Source: Nocardia africana NBRC 100379 (GTDB taxonomy: Bacteria > Actinomycetota > Actinomycetes > Mycobacteriales > Mycobacteriaceae). From it: 64,000 nucleotides of DNA. The stretch spans positions 248,001-312,000 of the forward strand of contig NZ_BDAV01000006.1 of the NCBI RefSeq assembly GCF_001612635.1, written 5' to 3'. The translations under genes were made by a program, and so were the position numbers. The notes under the pieces were generated by a model. It searched no databases. It was not told the origin of the DNA and saw nothing but the letters and a program-made list of their open reading frames with translations. Positions within the stretch are counted from its first letter, which is position 1; each line of letters begins with the position of its first letter. Below, piece by piece: positions 16,222-25,530 of this stretch.

Positions 16222-17091
16222 ATGCCACTGGCCACATCGGCACCCCGCCCCCTGCCGCCGTCGATGGTGGAGCGGATGACGCTCATTCTCGACATGTTCG
16301 AACACCGGTCGACGCGGCTGAGCCTCGTGGAGATCTGCACGCACAGCGGACTCCCGCGCTCCACCGCGCATCGCATCCTCGACCAGCTGGTGAAACTGCA
16401 CTGGCTCGAGCACACCCCCTCGGGCTACTGCCTGGGCCGCCGGTCCCTGGGGCTCGGCGGATACGACGGCCGGCACGGCGAGATCCGCGAGGCGGCCGCC
16501 GAGCACCTGCACGAACTGCAGCTGCGGACCGGACTCGTGGTGCACCTGGCGGCTCTGGAGGGCGCCGACGAGGTGTTCCTGGACAAACTCGGCGGCCCGT
16601 TCGCGCGCACGCTGGAATCGCATGTGGGACGCCGCAGTTTCGCCCACCTCACCACCGGCGGCCGCGCCATGCTGGCCTGGTTGCCGCCGGAGGAGGTGGA
16701 GGCGCTGCTCGGCAAACAGTTGTCGAATCCGGTTCAGGGCCGGGGGTGGGATGTGCCGAGCCTGCATCGCGAATTGAACCGGATCCGCCGCAATCGCGGA
16801 CTGTCGTTCGACCGCGGCGAATACGCCAATGCGATGGTGGGCCGCGTACTTCCGAGTGTGGCCGCCGCGATCCGGGGTCCGCAGGGACCCCTGGCCGCGA
16901 TCTGCCTGTGCGGCGAAACCAACTTCGCCACCATGGAGCGACTCGCCCCGCTGGTCGCGGAGGCGGCCGCGCGCACCGCACGCGCGCTGTCCGCCGAGTC
17001 CCGCGGGCGACGTCAGGTTCCGGCCGCCCGGCGCGGTCAGGCGGTCCGGCCGAGCGGGCGCCCGCTCGCCTCGTCGCCGGGTCGCGCGTAA
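16222..17091 (+). CDS. IclR-family transcriptional regulator
   Basis: A 289-residue regulator with an N-terminal winged helix-turn-helix (LSLVEICTHSGLPRSTAHRI) and an effector-binding GAF-like domain (residues 85-250) ending in the conserved ICLCGETNFATMERLAP. IclR proteins sense small organic acids or degradation intermediates. The ATG at 16222 follows CGGAGG. The C-terminal 35 residues are Arg/Pro rich and outside the family core. Candidate targets are the divergent SDR gene and the acyl-CoA ligase just downstream. Confidence 0.9.
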   Translation: MPLATSAPRPLPPSMVERMTLILDMFEHRSTRLSLVEICTHSGLPRSTAHRILDQLVKLHWLEHTPSGYCLGRRSLGLGGYDGRHGEIREAAAEHLHELQLRTGLVVHLAALEGADEVFLDKLGGPFARTLESHVGRRSFAHLTTGGRAMLAWLPPEEVEALLGKQLSNPVQGRGWDVPSLHRELNRIRRNRGLSFDRGEYANAMVGRVLPSVAAAIRGPQGPLAAICLCGETNFATMERLAPLVAEAAARTARALSAESRGRRQVPAARRGQAVRPSGRPLASSPGRA

Positions 17092-17188
17092 CCGTCCCGG
17101 AGTCTCGCTGAGCGGAAACGCCGGCATATGCCGCGGGCGTGCGTGACACAGTGCGGTGGTTGTGATGCCGCACACAGAAGGACCGCCC

Positions 17189-18844
17189 ATGACCACCACG
17201 CCCATGCCCGATATCGCCGCCGTCATGCGCGAGCTGACCGGTCCGGGCGGCCGGTTCGAGCTCGTCGAGGAGGAGGTTCTCGGCGCTCGCATGCCGGTGC
17301 TGCGGCACCGCCGCCGCGCGGTCGCCGAACTGCTCGCCGCATCGGTCGCCTTCGGTGACCGGGACTACCTCGTCACCGAGGACCGGCGGCTGAGCTATCG
17401 CGAACATGCCGCTGCCGCAGCGGCTCTGGCTGCCGCGCTGCGCGAGGAGTTCGGGGTGGGGCGCGGCGATCGGGTCGCGATCCTCGCCGCGAACACCGTC
17501 GAATGGGTGATCACCTTCTGGGCGACACAGAGCCTCGGCGCGATCGCGGTCGGGCTCAACGGGTGGTGGGTGCCACGCGAGATCGAGTACGGACTGGCAC
17601 TGACCGAGCCGGCCGTGGTGGTCGTGGACGCGAAGCGGGCGAAACTACTCGCCGAGATCGAGACCTCCGCCGCGGTGGTGACGATGGACGAGGATCTGCC
17701 GCGGCTGATCGCCGCCCATGCCGGCGCCGAACCCGCGGTCCCCGACGTGGCGGAGGACGATCCCGCCGTCATTCTGTTCACCAGCGGCACCAGCGGAAAA
17801 CCCAAGGCGGCCTTGCATTCCCAGCGCAATCTGCTGGCCGTCACCGGCTACTTCGAATACACCGACGCCCTCGCCGCCGCCTTCACCGGAAAGACGCTGG
17901 AACCCGGTGCGCCGCTGGACCTGCGCTGCCTGCTGACCTCTCCCCTGTTCCACATCGCCAGCCTGCACAATCTGGTGGTGCCGCGGCTGGCGACCGGCAG
18001 TGCGGTGATCATGCCGCAGGGTGGTTTCGACGCCGACCGGATTCTGCGCCTGATCGAGAAGGAACGGGTGACCAACTGGGGTGCGGTGCCCACCATGGCC
18101 TCCCGGCTGCTCGAACACGGCGATATCGGACGCTACGACACCTCCTCGCTCACCGCGTTCGCCCTCGCGTCGGCGCCGTCGTCACCGGCGTTCAAACAGC
18201 GTCTGCGCGAAGAGGTTCCGTTCGCAGCCGACGCCTTGGTGGACAGTTACGGCCTCACCGAGTGCAGTACCGCAGTCGCCGTCGCCACCCCCGCCGACCT
18301 CGCCGAATCCCCCGGCACCCTGGGCCGGCCCATCATCAGCGTGGCCCTCGAGATCCGCGATCCCGACGGAACCCCCGTGCCCGAGGGCGTCGAAGGCGAG
18401 GTCTACGTCCGCAGCCCGTTCGTCATGCTGGGCTATTGGCGCAATCCCGAGGCCACCGCGGCGGCGATCGATGCCGAACGCTGGTTGCGCACCGGCGATT
18501 TCGGCGTGGTCGAACAGGGCCGCCTGCGTCTGACCGGCCGCAGATCGGATCTGATCCTGCGCGGCGGCGAGAACATCTATCCGGTCGAGATCGAGCAGTG
18601 CCTCGACGAACACCCCGACGTCGTGGAATGTGCCGTCGTCGGCGAACCGCACCCTGATCTCGGGCAGCAGGTGGCCGCCGTCGTCGTCCTCGCCCAGGGC
18701 TCCACCGCATCGGAGGCGGAGCTGCGCGAATTCGCCCGCGAGAGGTTGGCGTATTTCAAGGTGCCCGAACGGTGGCGGATCACCTCGGAGCCGTTGCCGC
18801 GCAACATCACCGGCAAGCTGATCCGGGCCGGGATAACGGTCTGA
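17189..18844 (+). CDS. Acyl-CoA synthetase / AMP-dependent ligase (FadD-like)
   Basis: A 551-residue adenylate-forming ligase that activates a carboxylic acid to its acyl-CoA. The P-loop motif is [14 protein letters not shown], followed by the [17 protein letters not shown] and [11 protein letters not shown] motifs and the C-terminal catalytic lysine in NITGKL. The ATG at 17189 follows AGAAGGA; an in-frame ATG at 17156 is less well placed. The chain length and substrate are not evident. Located after an IclR regulator and next to an SDR gene, it may belong to a catabolic unit for an aromatic or fatty acid. Confidence 0.88.
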   Translation: MTTTPMPDIAAVMRELTGPGGRFELVEEEVLGARMPVLRHRRRAVAELLAASVAFGDRDYLVTEDRRLSYREHAAAAAALAAALREEFGVGRGDRVAILAANTVEWVITFWATQSLGAIAVGLNGWWVPREIEYGLALTEPAVVVVDAKRAKLLAEIETSAAVVTMDEDLPRLIAAHAGAEPAVPDVAEDDPAVILFTSGTSGKPKAALHSQRNLLAVTGYFEYTDALAAAFTGKTLEPGAPLDLRCLLTSPLFHIASLHNLVVPRLATGSAVIMPQGGFDADRILRLIEKERVTNWGAVPTMASRLLEHGDIGRYDTSSLTAFALASAPSSPAFKQRLREEVPFAADALVDSYGLTECSTAVAVATPADLAESPGTLGRPIISVALEIRDPDGTPVPEGVEGEVYVRSPFVMLGYWRNPEATAAAIDAERWLRTGDFGVVEQGRLRLTGRRSDLILRGGENIYPVEIEQCLDEHPDVVECAVVGEPHPDLGQQVAAVVVLAQGSTASEAELREFARERLAYFKVPERWRITSEPLPRNITGKLIRAGITV

Positions 18845-18930
18845 CAGGGGATCGCTCCCGATATTGCCGAATGTAAGCCACGCCGGGCTCTACACTGATG
18901 CGGACCTGATTGCCCTGTGTCACAGAGTGA

Positions 18931-19935
18931 GTGGTGCGCATGCCTCCGGATCCCGACCAGATGACGGCGGCGTTCGAACGATTATCGGCCCGAATGACGG
19001 TGCTGCAGGCCGGGATGCTGCTCGCGCCGACGATGCACGAACAGGGTGCCGCCCGCTACGGCCGCATTGTCGCGGCCCAGCTGGCGGCACTCGCGATCCG
19101 TGGACATGTCGATGTGCATATCGGTAGCGAGGGATTCGAGGGGGCGGATTCGTTGCGAGCGGTCCTGCTGCCCGGCCCGCCCGAACCGGTGGCCGCCGAG
19201 GAGCGGCAGCTGTTGCGCCACCTGTTCGGCAACGGCTACTCCGTGCGCATCGCCGCCTGCACCGACGGTCCGGGCTGGGATCGGCTGAACGCGACGGTGC
19301 GCCGCGAGGTGATCCGCAACGGTTTCGGCTGGGCCCGGCCCGATCGCTACCGGGCGCTGCGCACGATGGTCCGGTTGCGCCGGCGCATGCTCGATCACGC
19401 GGCGCAGCGACCGGCGTGGCAGGACAACGAGACGCTGCACCGCGCGGGCTATCCCTACGCGGTGCTGTTCGGTGTCGACACCGGTCCGGGCCCGCATTGG
19501 CCGGGGCCGGAGTACGGCTCGCAGGCGCAGCTGTCCTTGCCGTGGAATCTGCCCCAGGCCTGCGCGCACGCCGTACGCGATTCGGGCGAGATCGCCTACA
19601 GCGCGCCACCGGTCGGCACCGAGGAGCGGCTGGCCGAAGTCGAGCAGCTGCTGATCGCCATGGACTCCCATTCACAAGGTGTGCGGTACCACCATGTGGT
19701 CGAGGCCGAGCGACTGCACCGCTTGATCGACGACTACCGCTGGCGCTACAGCTTCCACACGCTGACCACCTCCCCGCGCCCCGAGCTGCTGCGGGCCGCA
19801 CTGCTGGATCTGGTGCGCGAAACCGAAACCGTGCGCGCGTACGTGCAGCCCGGGGTGCCGGGACACGAAGAGGCCGTACTGGTTTCGATGTACGCGGTGC
19901 GGCTGTCGGATCTCGTCCTGGACCGCACGCCGTAA
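18931..19935 (+). CDS. Hypothetical protein, family not recognised
   Basis: A 334-residue protein that I do not recognise. It starts GTG GTG CGC ATG; the true start may be the ATG at 18940. It is mostly helical, rich in Arg and Leu, without signal peptide or membrane segment. Local motifs include LPGPPEPVAAEERQLLRHLF, DGPGWDRLNATVRREVIRNG and RYHHVVEAERLHRLIDDYRW. The composition and codon use match the neighbours, so it looks like a real gene. Function unknown. Confidence 0.75.
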   Translation: MVRMPPDPDQMTAAFERLSARMTVLQAGMLLAPTMHEQGAARYGRIVAAQLAALAIRGHVDVHIGSEGFEGADSLRAVLLPGPPEPVAAEERQLLRHLFGNGYSVRIAACTDGPGWDRLNATVRREVIRNGFGWARPDRYRALRTMVRLRRRMLDHAAQRPAWQDNETLHRAGYPYAVLFGVDTGPGPHWPGPEYGSQAQLSLPWNLPQACAHAVRDSGEIAYSAPPVGTEERLAEVEQLLIAMDSHSQGVRYHHVVEAERLHRLIDDYRWRYSFHTLTTSPRPELLRAALLDLVRETETVRAYVQPGVPGHEEAVLVSMYAVRLSDLVLDRTP

Positions 19936-19990
19936 CCCGGAACCGCCCACGTCGCGGGCGCGGCCGACGATCAGCGGATCGGTCCGCCCT

Positions 19991-20302
19991 TCAGTCGTGG
20001 AATCCGGTGAGCGGCCAGCCACCGGCTGCCAGCTTCGCCGCGACCTGGCGCAGATCGTCTTCGCTCGGTTCGCAGCGGGTGACCTCCACGATCGCCGCCT
20101 CCACCTGCTCGCGATCGACGACATCGGGACGGCCGGCCAGCAGCAGGCCGAGAATGCGGTCGAGTTCGTCCTGGTTCAGCTGCTTCTTCAGCAGTGCGAG
20201 CAGCGGGAAGTAGTCCTTCGGCGGGACGCCGTCCGGGTAGCCCGCGCGCAGCCAACCGAGGATCTGCGCGAGCAGGCCCTCGTCGTTGGATCTCGAATTC
20301 AC
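19991..20302 (-). CDS. DUF3349 domain protein (Rv0543c-like)
   Basis: A 103-residue all-helical protein with the DUF3349 pattern PDGVPPKDYFPLLALLKKQL followed by EVTRCEPSEDDLRQVAAKL. In M. tuberculosis the equivalent gene Rv0543c lies next to Rv0544c and the phosphate transporter pitA (Rv0545c), the same order seen here. The GTG start at 20302 follows GGAG. The function is unknown, but the conserved neighbourhood suggests a link with phosphate uptake or envelope physiology. Confidence 0.88.
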   Translation of the reverse strand: MNSRSNDEGLLAQILGWLRAGYPDGVPPKDYFPLLALLKKQLNQDELDRILGLLLAGRPDVVDREQVEAAIVEVTRCEPSEDDLRQVAAKLAAGGWPLTGFHD

Positions 20303-20312
20303 CTGTGTACTC

Positions 20313-20612
20313 CTACTTCTCGACCAGGGTCGGATAGATGTGCTCGAAGCTGACCGCCTTGCCGAAACCCGACGCGACGATGATCGTGATACCGACCGCG
20401 ATCGCGGCGACCACGACGGCGAAGACCACCACGGCCACCGCGGCGCCGAACGGATTGGGCCGGTGGGCGGTCCCGTCGGCCGACTCGTGTCCGTTTGCCG
20501 CCGCCAGGCCGCGCACGCCGACGGCGAACAGCGCGGGCAGACCGGCACCCAGCACGATGCCGACGAGCAGGATCTTCCAGACCGATTCGAGAACGAGCTC
20601 GAGCGTTTCCAT
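20313..20612 (-). CDS. Small two-helix membrane protein (Rv0544c-like)
   Basis: A 99-residue membrane protein with an N-terminal hydrophobic segment (ILLVGIVLGAGLPALFAVGV) and a second one near the C-terminus (AVVVFAVVVAAIAVGITIIV). The linker carries HESADGTAHRPN. It sits between pitA and the DUF3349 gene as Rv0544c does in M. tuberculosis. A role as an accessory subunit of the transporter is inferred only from this conserved order. Confidence 0.82.
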   Translation of the reverse strand: METLELVLESVWKILLVGIVLGAGLPALFAVGVRGLAAANGHESADGTAHRPNPFGAAVAVVVFAVVVAAIAVGITIIVASGFGKAVSFEHIYPTLVEK

Positions 20613-20617
20613 GCTTC

Positions 20618-21853
20618 TCAGACCTTCGCGATCGTGTCCGCGGGAGCGACCGGCTCGTCCCATTCGGCGTTGACGTTGGTGTGGTCGATCTTCTGCAGCT
20701 GGGCGCGCCGGTACATGTACGCCGAGAGCGCGCACAGGATCGCGAAGGCGATCAGCGGGCCGAGCAGGGTGGGAATCTTCGCCGCGATCACCCACATCAC
20801 CGCGCCCACCACCGCGGCGGCCGGCAGGGTGATGACCCATGCCGCGACCATGCGCAGCGCGATGTTCCAGCGCACCCGCGCGCCGGGCTTACCGACGCCG
20901 GAACCGAGGATCGAGCCGGTGGCGACATGGGTGGTCGAGAGCGCGAAGCCGAGGTGGCTGGAGGCGAGAATGATTGTCGCCGAGGATGCTTCGGCCGCCA
21001 TACCCTGCGGCGAGCTGATTTCGACAAGGCCCTTGCCGAGCGTGCGGATGATCCGCCAGCCGCCGATATAGGTGCCCAGCGCGATGGCGGCGGCACACGC
21101 GAACTTCACCCACAGCGGCACATTGTCGGTTTCGTGCCAGGCGAACGGGCCGGTCGAATGCGGGTCCGAGGCGCTGTAGCCGATCAGCGCCAGGGTGATC
21201 ACGCCCATCGTCTTCTGCGCGTCGTTGGTCCCGTGCGCGAGCGAGACAAGTGAGGCGGTGCCGATCTGCCCCCACCGGAAACCGGCCTCGGTGAACCGTT
21301 CGCCGATACCCATCACGATCCTGAAGATGAGGAAGGTGGCGACCGCGGCCACGATGCCCGCGATCACGGGCGAGAACAGCGCGGGCATGATCACCTTGCC
21401 CACCACGCCGTCGATCTTGCCGTGCCCGATCCACACCACACCCGCGCCGGAAGCGATTGCGGCGCCGATCAATCCGCCGAACAGCGCGTGCGAACTCGAG
21501 CTCGGCAGGCCCAGCAGCCAGGTCAGCAGATTCCAGATGATGCCGCCGATCAGACCGGCCATCACGATGATCAGCAATGCCCGCCCATGGTCCGCGGTGA
21601 ACTCGGCCTTCGGCGTACCGTCCTTGTTCTGGATCTTGACCACCGCGTTGGTGACCGTCAACGCGACCTCCACCGACAGGAACGCGCCGACCAGATTCAG
21701 CAGCGCCGAAACAGTCACCGCGGTCGTGGGTTTGAGGGCACCCGTCGCGATGGACGTGGCCATCGCATTCCCCGTGTCGTGAAAACCGTTGGTGAAGTCG
21801 AAGGCGAGCGCCGTGACGATCACCAGCAGCAGGATGATCAGTTCGCTGTTCAC
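20618..21853 (-). CDS. pitA: Inorganic phosphate transporter PitA
   Basis: A 411-residue multi-spanning membrane transporter of the PiT family, which imports phosphate with protons or metal ions. The two signature repeats are present: the N-terminal FDFTNGFHDTGNAMA and the internal SLAHGTNDAQKTMGV. About ten hydrophobic segments can be drawn. The GTG start at 21853 (VNSELIILLL) puts the first membrane segment at the N-terminus as in the homologues. It heads a three-gene operon with the small membrane protein five bases downstream and the DUF3349 gene. Confidence 0.93.
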   Translation of the reverse strand: MNSELIILLLVIVTALAFDFTNGFHDTGNAMATSIATGALKPTTAVTVSALLNLVGAFLSVEVALTVTNAVVKIQNKDGTPKAEFTADHGRALLIIVMAGLIGGIIWNLLTWLLGLPSSSSHALFGGLIGAAIASGAGVVWIGHGKIDGVVGKVIMPALFSPVIAGIVAAVATFLIFRIVMGIGERFTEAGFRWGQIGTASLVSLAHGTNDAQKTMGVITLALIGYSASDPHSTGPFAWHETDNVPLWVKFACAAAIALGTYIGGWRIIRTLGKGLVEISSPQGMAAEASSATIILASSHLGFALSTTHVATGSILGSGVGKPGARVRWNIALRMVAAWVITLPAAAVVGAVMWVIAAKIPTLLGPLIAFAILCALSAYMYRRAQLQKIDHTNVNAEWDEPVAPADTIAKV

Positions 21854-22040
21854 CCTCGTGATGGTGCGGTGTGCGGGCGGCGCCCACAATCCCCCGGTCC
21901 GTGTCGAAAACAGCGCTTACCAGGGCGTTTCATCGATGTCGGGCAGAGATTCATCGAAAGTTCTCAATGGAATCGTCTGCGTGCCACATGCGATGGGGTG
22001 CCGCCGCACCACGGCCGCCCGCGAGGTACCGATTGCCCCA

Positions 22041-22493
22041 CTAAGCGGCGATGATCGTCTCCGCGACCAGGCGAAGATCCGGCACCGTGTCCTGCGGTTC
22101 GCGCACCCACGTGCGGCGCGGATTGCCCGGTGTCGGAAGGGCGATCAATGCGCCGGGCCGGGTCTGGGTGACGAAGCAGCGGAACAGGTCCAGAGACCAC
22201 CACCCCGCTCCCTCACCACAGCTGGGATTCTCGGTGAGAAACGACCACACGCATCGATTCCCCACCCCGACCGCCATCACCGGCACCTGCAGCACGCCGA
22301 GCTTGTCCAGCACCGATGTGCCCAGCGCGGCCGGTGTCATCACCGCACACAGGCGCCCCGACCGCACGACCAGCGCCCCGATCCGTTCCTCGTACCAGGT
22401 ATCCCCGAATATCTCCCGATATCGCGACTGCGCGGGCGCAATGCACGGAGTGGGCTGTTCGGTTACCTGCTCGCTCGCGTAGATGGCTGTCAT
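22041..22493 (-). CDS. Hypothetical protein
   Basis: A 150-residue soluble protein I do not recognise with confidence. It contains GALVVRSGRLCAVMTPAALG, then VMAVGVGNRCVWSFLTE, and ends with PGALIALPTPGNPRRTWVRE. The last block faintly resembles short actinobacterial proteins related to primase/polymerase domains (a pattern with I-LPSP and R-W), but this is only an impression. No signal peptide is visible. It starts with ATG at 22493 upstream of the tRNA gene. Confidence 0.6.
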   Translation of the reverse strand: MTAIYASEQVTEQPTPCIAPAQSRYREIFGDTWYEERIGALVVRSGRLCAVMTPAALGTSVLDKLGVLQVPVMAVGVGNRCVWSFLTENPSCGEGAGWWSLDLFRCFVTQTRPGALIALPTPGNPRRTWVREPQDTVPDLRLVAETIIAA

Positions 22494-22710
22494 CAGCCGA
22501 TACTGCAGCCCGTTCGCTATCGGACTGTGGCGGTGGAGTGACAGATGTGCTACGTCATGGGCGGGTAGCCCTCATGCCCGGCTACTGACGCGGAGGGCGA
22601 AACTACCTTTGCCCCATTCCCTTTCACCGCGAGAAGCCGCCCGCCCGAGCCCAACTAGGCCGTTGCACCCCCGACCCGGTAGCATCCCCCACGCGCGTGC
22701 AGCGCGGCGA

Positions 22711-22784
22711 GGGGCGGTAGCTCAGTCGGTTAGAGCCGCGGACTCATAATCCGCTGGTCGTGGGTTCGAGCCCCACCCGCCCCA
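22711..22784 (+). tRNA. tRNA-Met (anticodon CAT)
   Basis: A 74-base tRNA with acceptor arms GGGGCGG and CCGCCCC, D arm GCTC/GAGC, anticodon stem GCGGA/TCCGC enclosing the loop CTCATAA (anticodon CAT), variable loop TGGTC, and T arm GTGGG-TTCGAGC-CCCAC. The 3' CCA is not encoded. It looks like elongator tRNA-Met; a tRNA-Ile whose C34 is modified to lysidine would share the anticodon and cannot be excluded. Confidence 0.93.
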
Positions 22785-22961
22785 CTCATGCCTTTCTCAC
22801 CAGCGGTAACACTGAACGGTTCAGCCGGCTGTATCCGCTACCGCGCCTGTTCAGCCTCGGAAAGACGGTCACCACGGTGAATCGGGGCATCCGTTTCGGG
22901 TGCGGCGGCAGGGCCGGGGTGCAAGGCTGGTTTCGACAGCGATGCGATCCGAGGAGCAGTC

Positions 22962-23087
22962 ATGGGCACCACTGCCCGCGGCGAGCCCGACAGCGCCGCG
23001 TTCCGGTCCTGCACCGATATCACCGCCGCCCGCCGGTGCCGCTGCGGTCCGCCCACCTCCGGTACGACATGGTCGCCGAGCAGGTAG
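22962..23087 (+). CDS. Possible small protein
   Basis: A 41-codon open frame starting with ATG after a good GAGGAG site five bases upstream, translating to MGTTARGEPDSAAFRSCTDI and a Cys/Arg-rich end with RRCRCGPP. No homologue is recognised. It lies in the 358-bp interval between the tRNA gene and the SRPBCC gene, which holds nothing else I can support. The coding evidence is mostly the ribosome site. Confidence 0.3.
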   Translation: MGTTARGEPDSAAFRSCTDITAARRCRCGPPTSGTTWSPSR

Positions 23088-23143
23088 GAAGCTGCCTGCC
23101 GCTGTCGTTTCACCACGTCGACTACTCGTTTCAGGAGCACACG

Positions 23144-23635
23144 ATGTCCACCATCCACCTCACGCACACCACCACGTCGACACCGGAGCAGTTCGTCGCC
23201 GCCCTCACCGACTTCGGCCCCGGCCGGTCGACGCTGTTCGGCAACAGCACCGACGAATACCTCCACGTCCATGCCCGCGACGCCACCCACGCGGACGTCA
23301 CCGAGGGCTCGCACCGCATCTGGGAGCGTCTGAGCTACGACTGGTCCGACCCGCACCACGTGGTCATGAGGACCACCGACTCCAACCTGTGGGGCGGCGC
23401 ATCCGGCCATACCTACACGCTCACACCGAAGACCGACGGGACCACCGAAGTCGATGCCGTCGTGGTACGCGAAGGCAAGAACTTCACGGGACATCTACTC
23501 GGGGCGGTGATCGGCACGGTCGGCAAACGCGTCTTGGACAAAGAGCTCGTCAAGACCATCCATGCCGTCGAAGCGCGCAATGCGGGCGGACCGACGACCA
23601 ACCCGGCCGAAGGGCCGCACGACTTGCATTCCTGA
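23144..23635 (+). CDS. SRPBCC-family (START/polyketide cyclase-like) protein
   Basis: A 163-residue protein with the helix-grip pattern of SRPBCC lipid-binding domains: an N-terminal strand and helix (HLTHTTTSTPEQFVAALTDF), central strands with WERLSYDWSDPHHVVMRTTD, and a C-terminal helix (LLGAVIGTVGKRVLDKELVK). Such proteins bind hydrophobic ligands; no ligand can be read. The ATG at 23144 follows CAGGAG. It stands alone between the tRNA gene and a convergent oxidoreductase. Confidence 0.75.
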   Translation: MSTIHLTHTTTSTPEQFVAALTDFGPGRSTLFGNSTDEYLHVHARDATHADVTEGSHRIWERLSYDWSDPHHVVMRTTDSNLWGGASGHTYTLTPKTDGTTEVDAVVVREGKNFTGHLLGAVIGTVGKRVLDKELVKTIHAVEARNAGGPTTNPAEGPHDLHS

Positions 23636-23746
23636 CGTCATCTCCGGCGAGAAGTCCACGGGCATCGCAAGACCGACACGTCATTTCAACTGTCCCCCCG
23701 GCCTTTTCAGCAGGGCACCGCATTCCGGCAAGACCGGCGGCGCGCC

Positions 23747-24550
23747 CTATCGCCCCGCGAGTTCGGCGACGACCGGAGCCAGCCGCTCGGCGACGTCGGC
23801 GCCGACGATGAAGTAGGAGAAGCCGAGCTCCTCGCGACGCCGCTGGATTTCCTCGACGGCTGCTGCAGGGTCGTCCGGAAGCATCGCCAGTGCGTCCACC
23901 GCACGCAGGGCGGCCGGATCGGTGTCCGGGGGCGCCATATGCCGGGCGACGGTGTCGCCGACGACCGGCACGGCGAGGGCGAGCTCCTGGTCCCCGGTGG
24001 CGCGGAAGTCGCGGGCGAGCCGTTCGACCTCACTGCGGGACTGGTCCCCCAGCGCGAAGGTGACTATGTCCGCGATCTCGGCCGCCAGCGCTCGGGCTTT
24101 CGGGCCGAGGACGGCCATCGCCACTGGCGTGTGCAGGTCGGGACCGTCGAGATCCCGCAGCGCCTCCACCGTCTTGCGCACCTCGGCCAGCCGCCCGCTC
24201 GGCGGCAGGACGGGCAGTCCTTTGTCGCGCAGCTCGTCCTCGATTCCCGGCCTGCCGGTACCGATGCCCATCTCGAACCGCCCCTCGGTCAGCAGCGACA
24301 GCGAGTGCGCTTCCCACGCCGTCTGCCAGGGTGGGCGCAGCGGGGAGGCATAGACCCAGGTACCCACACGCAGGTCGGTCAGGGCCGCGGCGGTGGCCAG
24401 CATGGGACCGGGCGCCGGTTGCGTGAGCGGGAAGTCGGCCACCAGCAACGTGGAGTATCCGCTATCGGCGATGCGCCGCACGCGATCGCGCCACGTCGGC
24501 ACGTCGGTCATGAGCGGGGCGACAACCCCGAATCGAAACGGTCGCGTCAT
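23747..24550 (-). CDS. LLM-class F420-dependent oxidoreductase
   Basis: A 267-residue flavin/F420 TIM-barrel enzyme of the luciferase-like monooxygenase superfamily. It has the N-terminal FRFGVVAPLMTDVPTWRDRVR, the ADFPLTQPAPGPML strand and the conserved TEGRFEMGIGTGRPGIEDE block. Actinobacterial members use coenzyme F420, but this is inferred from the family. The ATG at 24550 follows CAGGAG. The protein is shorter than typical LLM proteins of about 300 residues, like mycobacterial TIGR03621 relatives. The substrate is unknown. Confidence 0.85.
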   Translation of the reverse strand: MTRPFRFGVVAPLMTDVPTWRDRVRRIADSGYSTLLVADFPLTQPAPGPMLATAAALTDLRVGTWVYASPLRPPWQTAWEAHSLSLLTEGRFEMGIGTGRPGIEDELRDKGLPVLPPSGRLAEVRKTVEALRDLDGPDLHTPVAMAVLGPKARALAAEIADIVTFALGDQSRSEVERLARDFRATGDQELALAVPVVGDTVARHMAPPDTDPAALRAVDALAMLPDDPAAAVEEIQRRREELGFSYFIVGADVAERLAPVVAELAGR

Positions 24551-24759
24551 GACTGGACTCCTGTCGGTCGGTGCGTCCACAGAGATCGACGCCGGGCCCA
24601 CCCGAAATTCATCGGTGCGATCGAAGACTGCCCGAGCAGCCGGGGCCGCAGGCGCCCGAGTCAGTGGCCCCCCCAGGGAGCAGCTGTGTGGTGGTCCGGC
24701 GGTCGGCGTGACGGATGGCGGTATCGCAGACCATCCGATCGAAGTCGCCGCCGAAAGGC

Positions 24760-25377
24760 TCATTTTTCCAGGTACGCGACCATTCCGTCGATGAGTCCCT
24801 GGATGGCGTCGTCGAGGTTGCCGTAGGTGCCGAGGGTGCGTTCGGAGGTGATGCCGCGCATGGCGGCGGGGATGAGGGCGGCGACGCGGCGAATCTTCAC
24901 CGGGTCGACGCCCAGGTCGGCGAAGGCTCGTTCACATGCCTTGTCCCAGTTGGGTTTCCACGAGGCGAGTTCGGCGGCGGTCAGCGGGTAGTCGCGTTCG
25001 AGTTCGGCGTGGTCGCGGGGCAGGGCGGCGCGCAACGTCTCGATGGCGAGGGATTCGGGGCGGCGCAAGCCGATCGCCATCGTGTTGATCAGGGCGGCCA
25101 CCCGTTCGGACAGGGTTCCTTCCGTGGCGATGCCGGCGGGCAGGTCGCCGCGCTTGTCGGCGGTGTAGCGGAGCACCGCCGCCCACAGTCCGTCGATATC
25201 TCCGAACTGATATTTCACGACTCCCCAGGTCGCGCCGATATCGCGGGCGATCCGGTTGCCGGATACGGCCGCGGGGTCGCCGGTGGCCAGCGAGGTGATC
25301 GCGGCTTCGAGCATGGCCTCACGCGACTGGATACCACGCTTGTTCGCCCGCCGCCCGGTCACCTCTACATCCGTCAC
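24760..25377 (-). CDS. TetR-family transcriptional regulator
   Basis: A regulator of about 205 residues with an N-terminal helix-turn-helix (REAMLEAAITSLATGDPAAV, then ARDIGATWGVVKYQFGDIDG) and a helical ligand-binding half. The GTG at 25377 is favoured because TATTAT, a good -10 box, lies eight bases upstream, which would make the mRNA leaderless; a TTG at 25422 would add 15 residues. The gene is divergent from a Rieske oxygenase, with an inverted repeat between them, so it probably controls that operon and itself. Confidence 0.86.
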   Translation of the reverse strand: MTDVEVTGRRANKRGIQSREAMLEAAITSLATGDPAAVSGNRIARDIGATWGVVKYQFGDIDGLWAAVLRYTADKRGDLPAGIATEGTLSERVAALINTMAIGLRRPESLAIETLRAALPRDHAELERDYPLTAAELASWKPNWDKACERAFADLGVDPVKIRRVAALIPAAMRGITSERTLGTYGNLDDAIQGLIDGMVAYLEK

Positions 25378-25423
25378 GACGGTCGATAATACCGCCTCTG
25401 AACTCGCGACATCCAGTTTCAAC

Positions 25424-25454
25424 GAACCCTCTTGTTTTCTTTCATAGAGGGTTC
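25424..25454. promoter_or_regulatory. Inverted repeat between TetR and Rieske genes
   Basis: GAACCCTC (25424-25431) and GAGGGTTC (25447-25454) are perfect 8-base arms separated by an AT-rich 15-base spacer. The site lies between two divergent genes and is the probable operator of the TetR protein. Confidence 0.7.
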
Positions 25455-25530
25455 TACGCTTGTGTCGCCGGTCGCGGGTTCAGGAATCTGCGCCGCGACG
25501 TACAGCCCTCGCCGAACGTGGAGGATCGAG

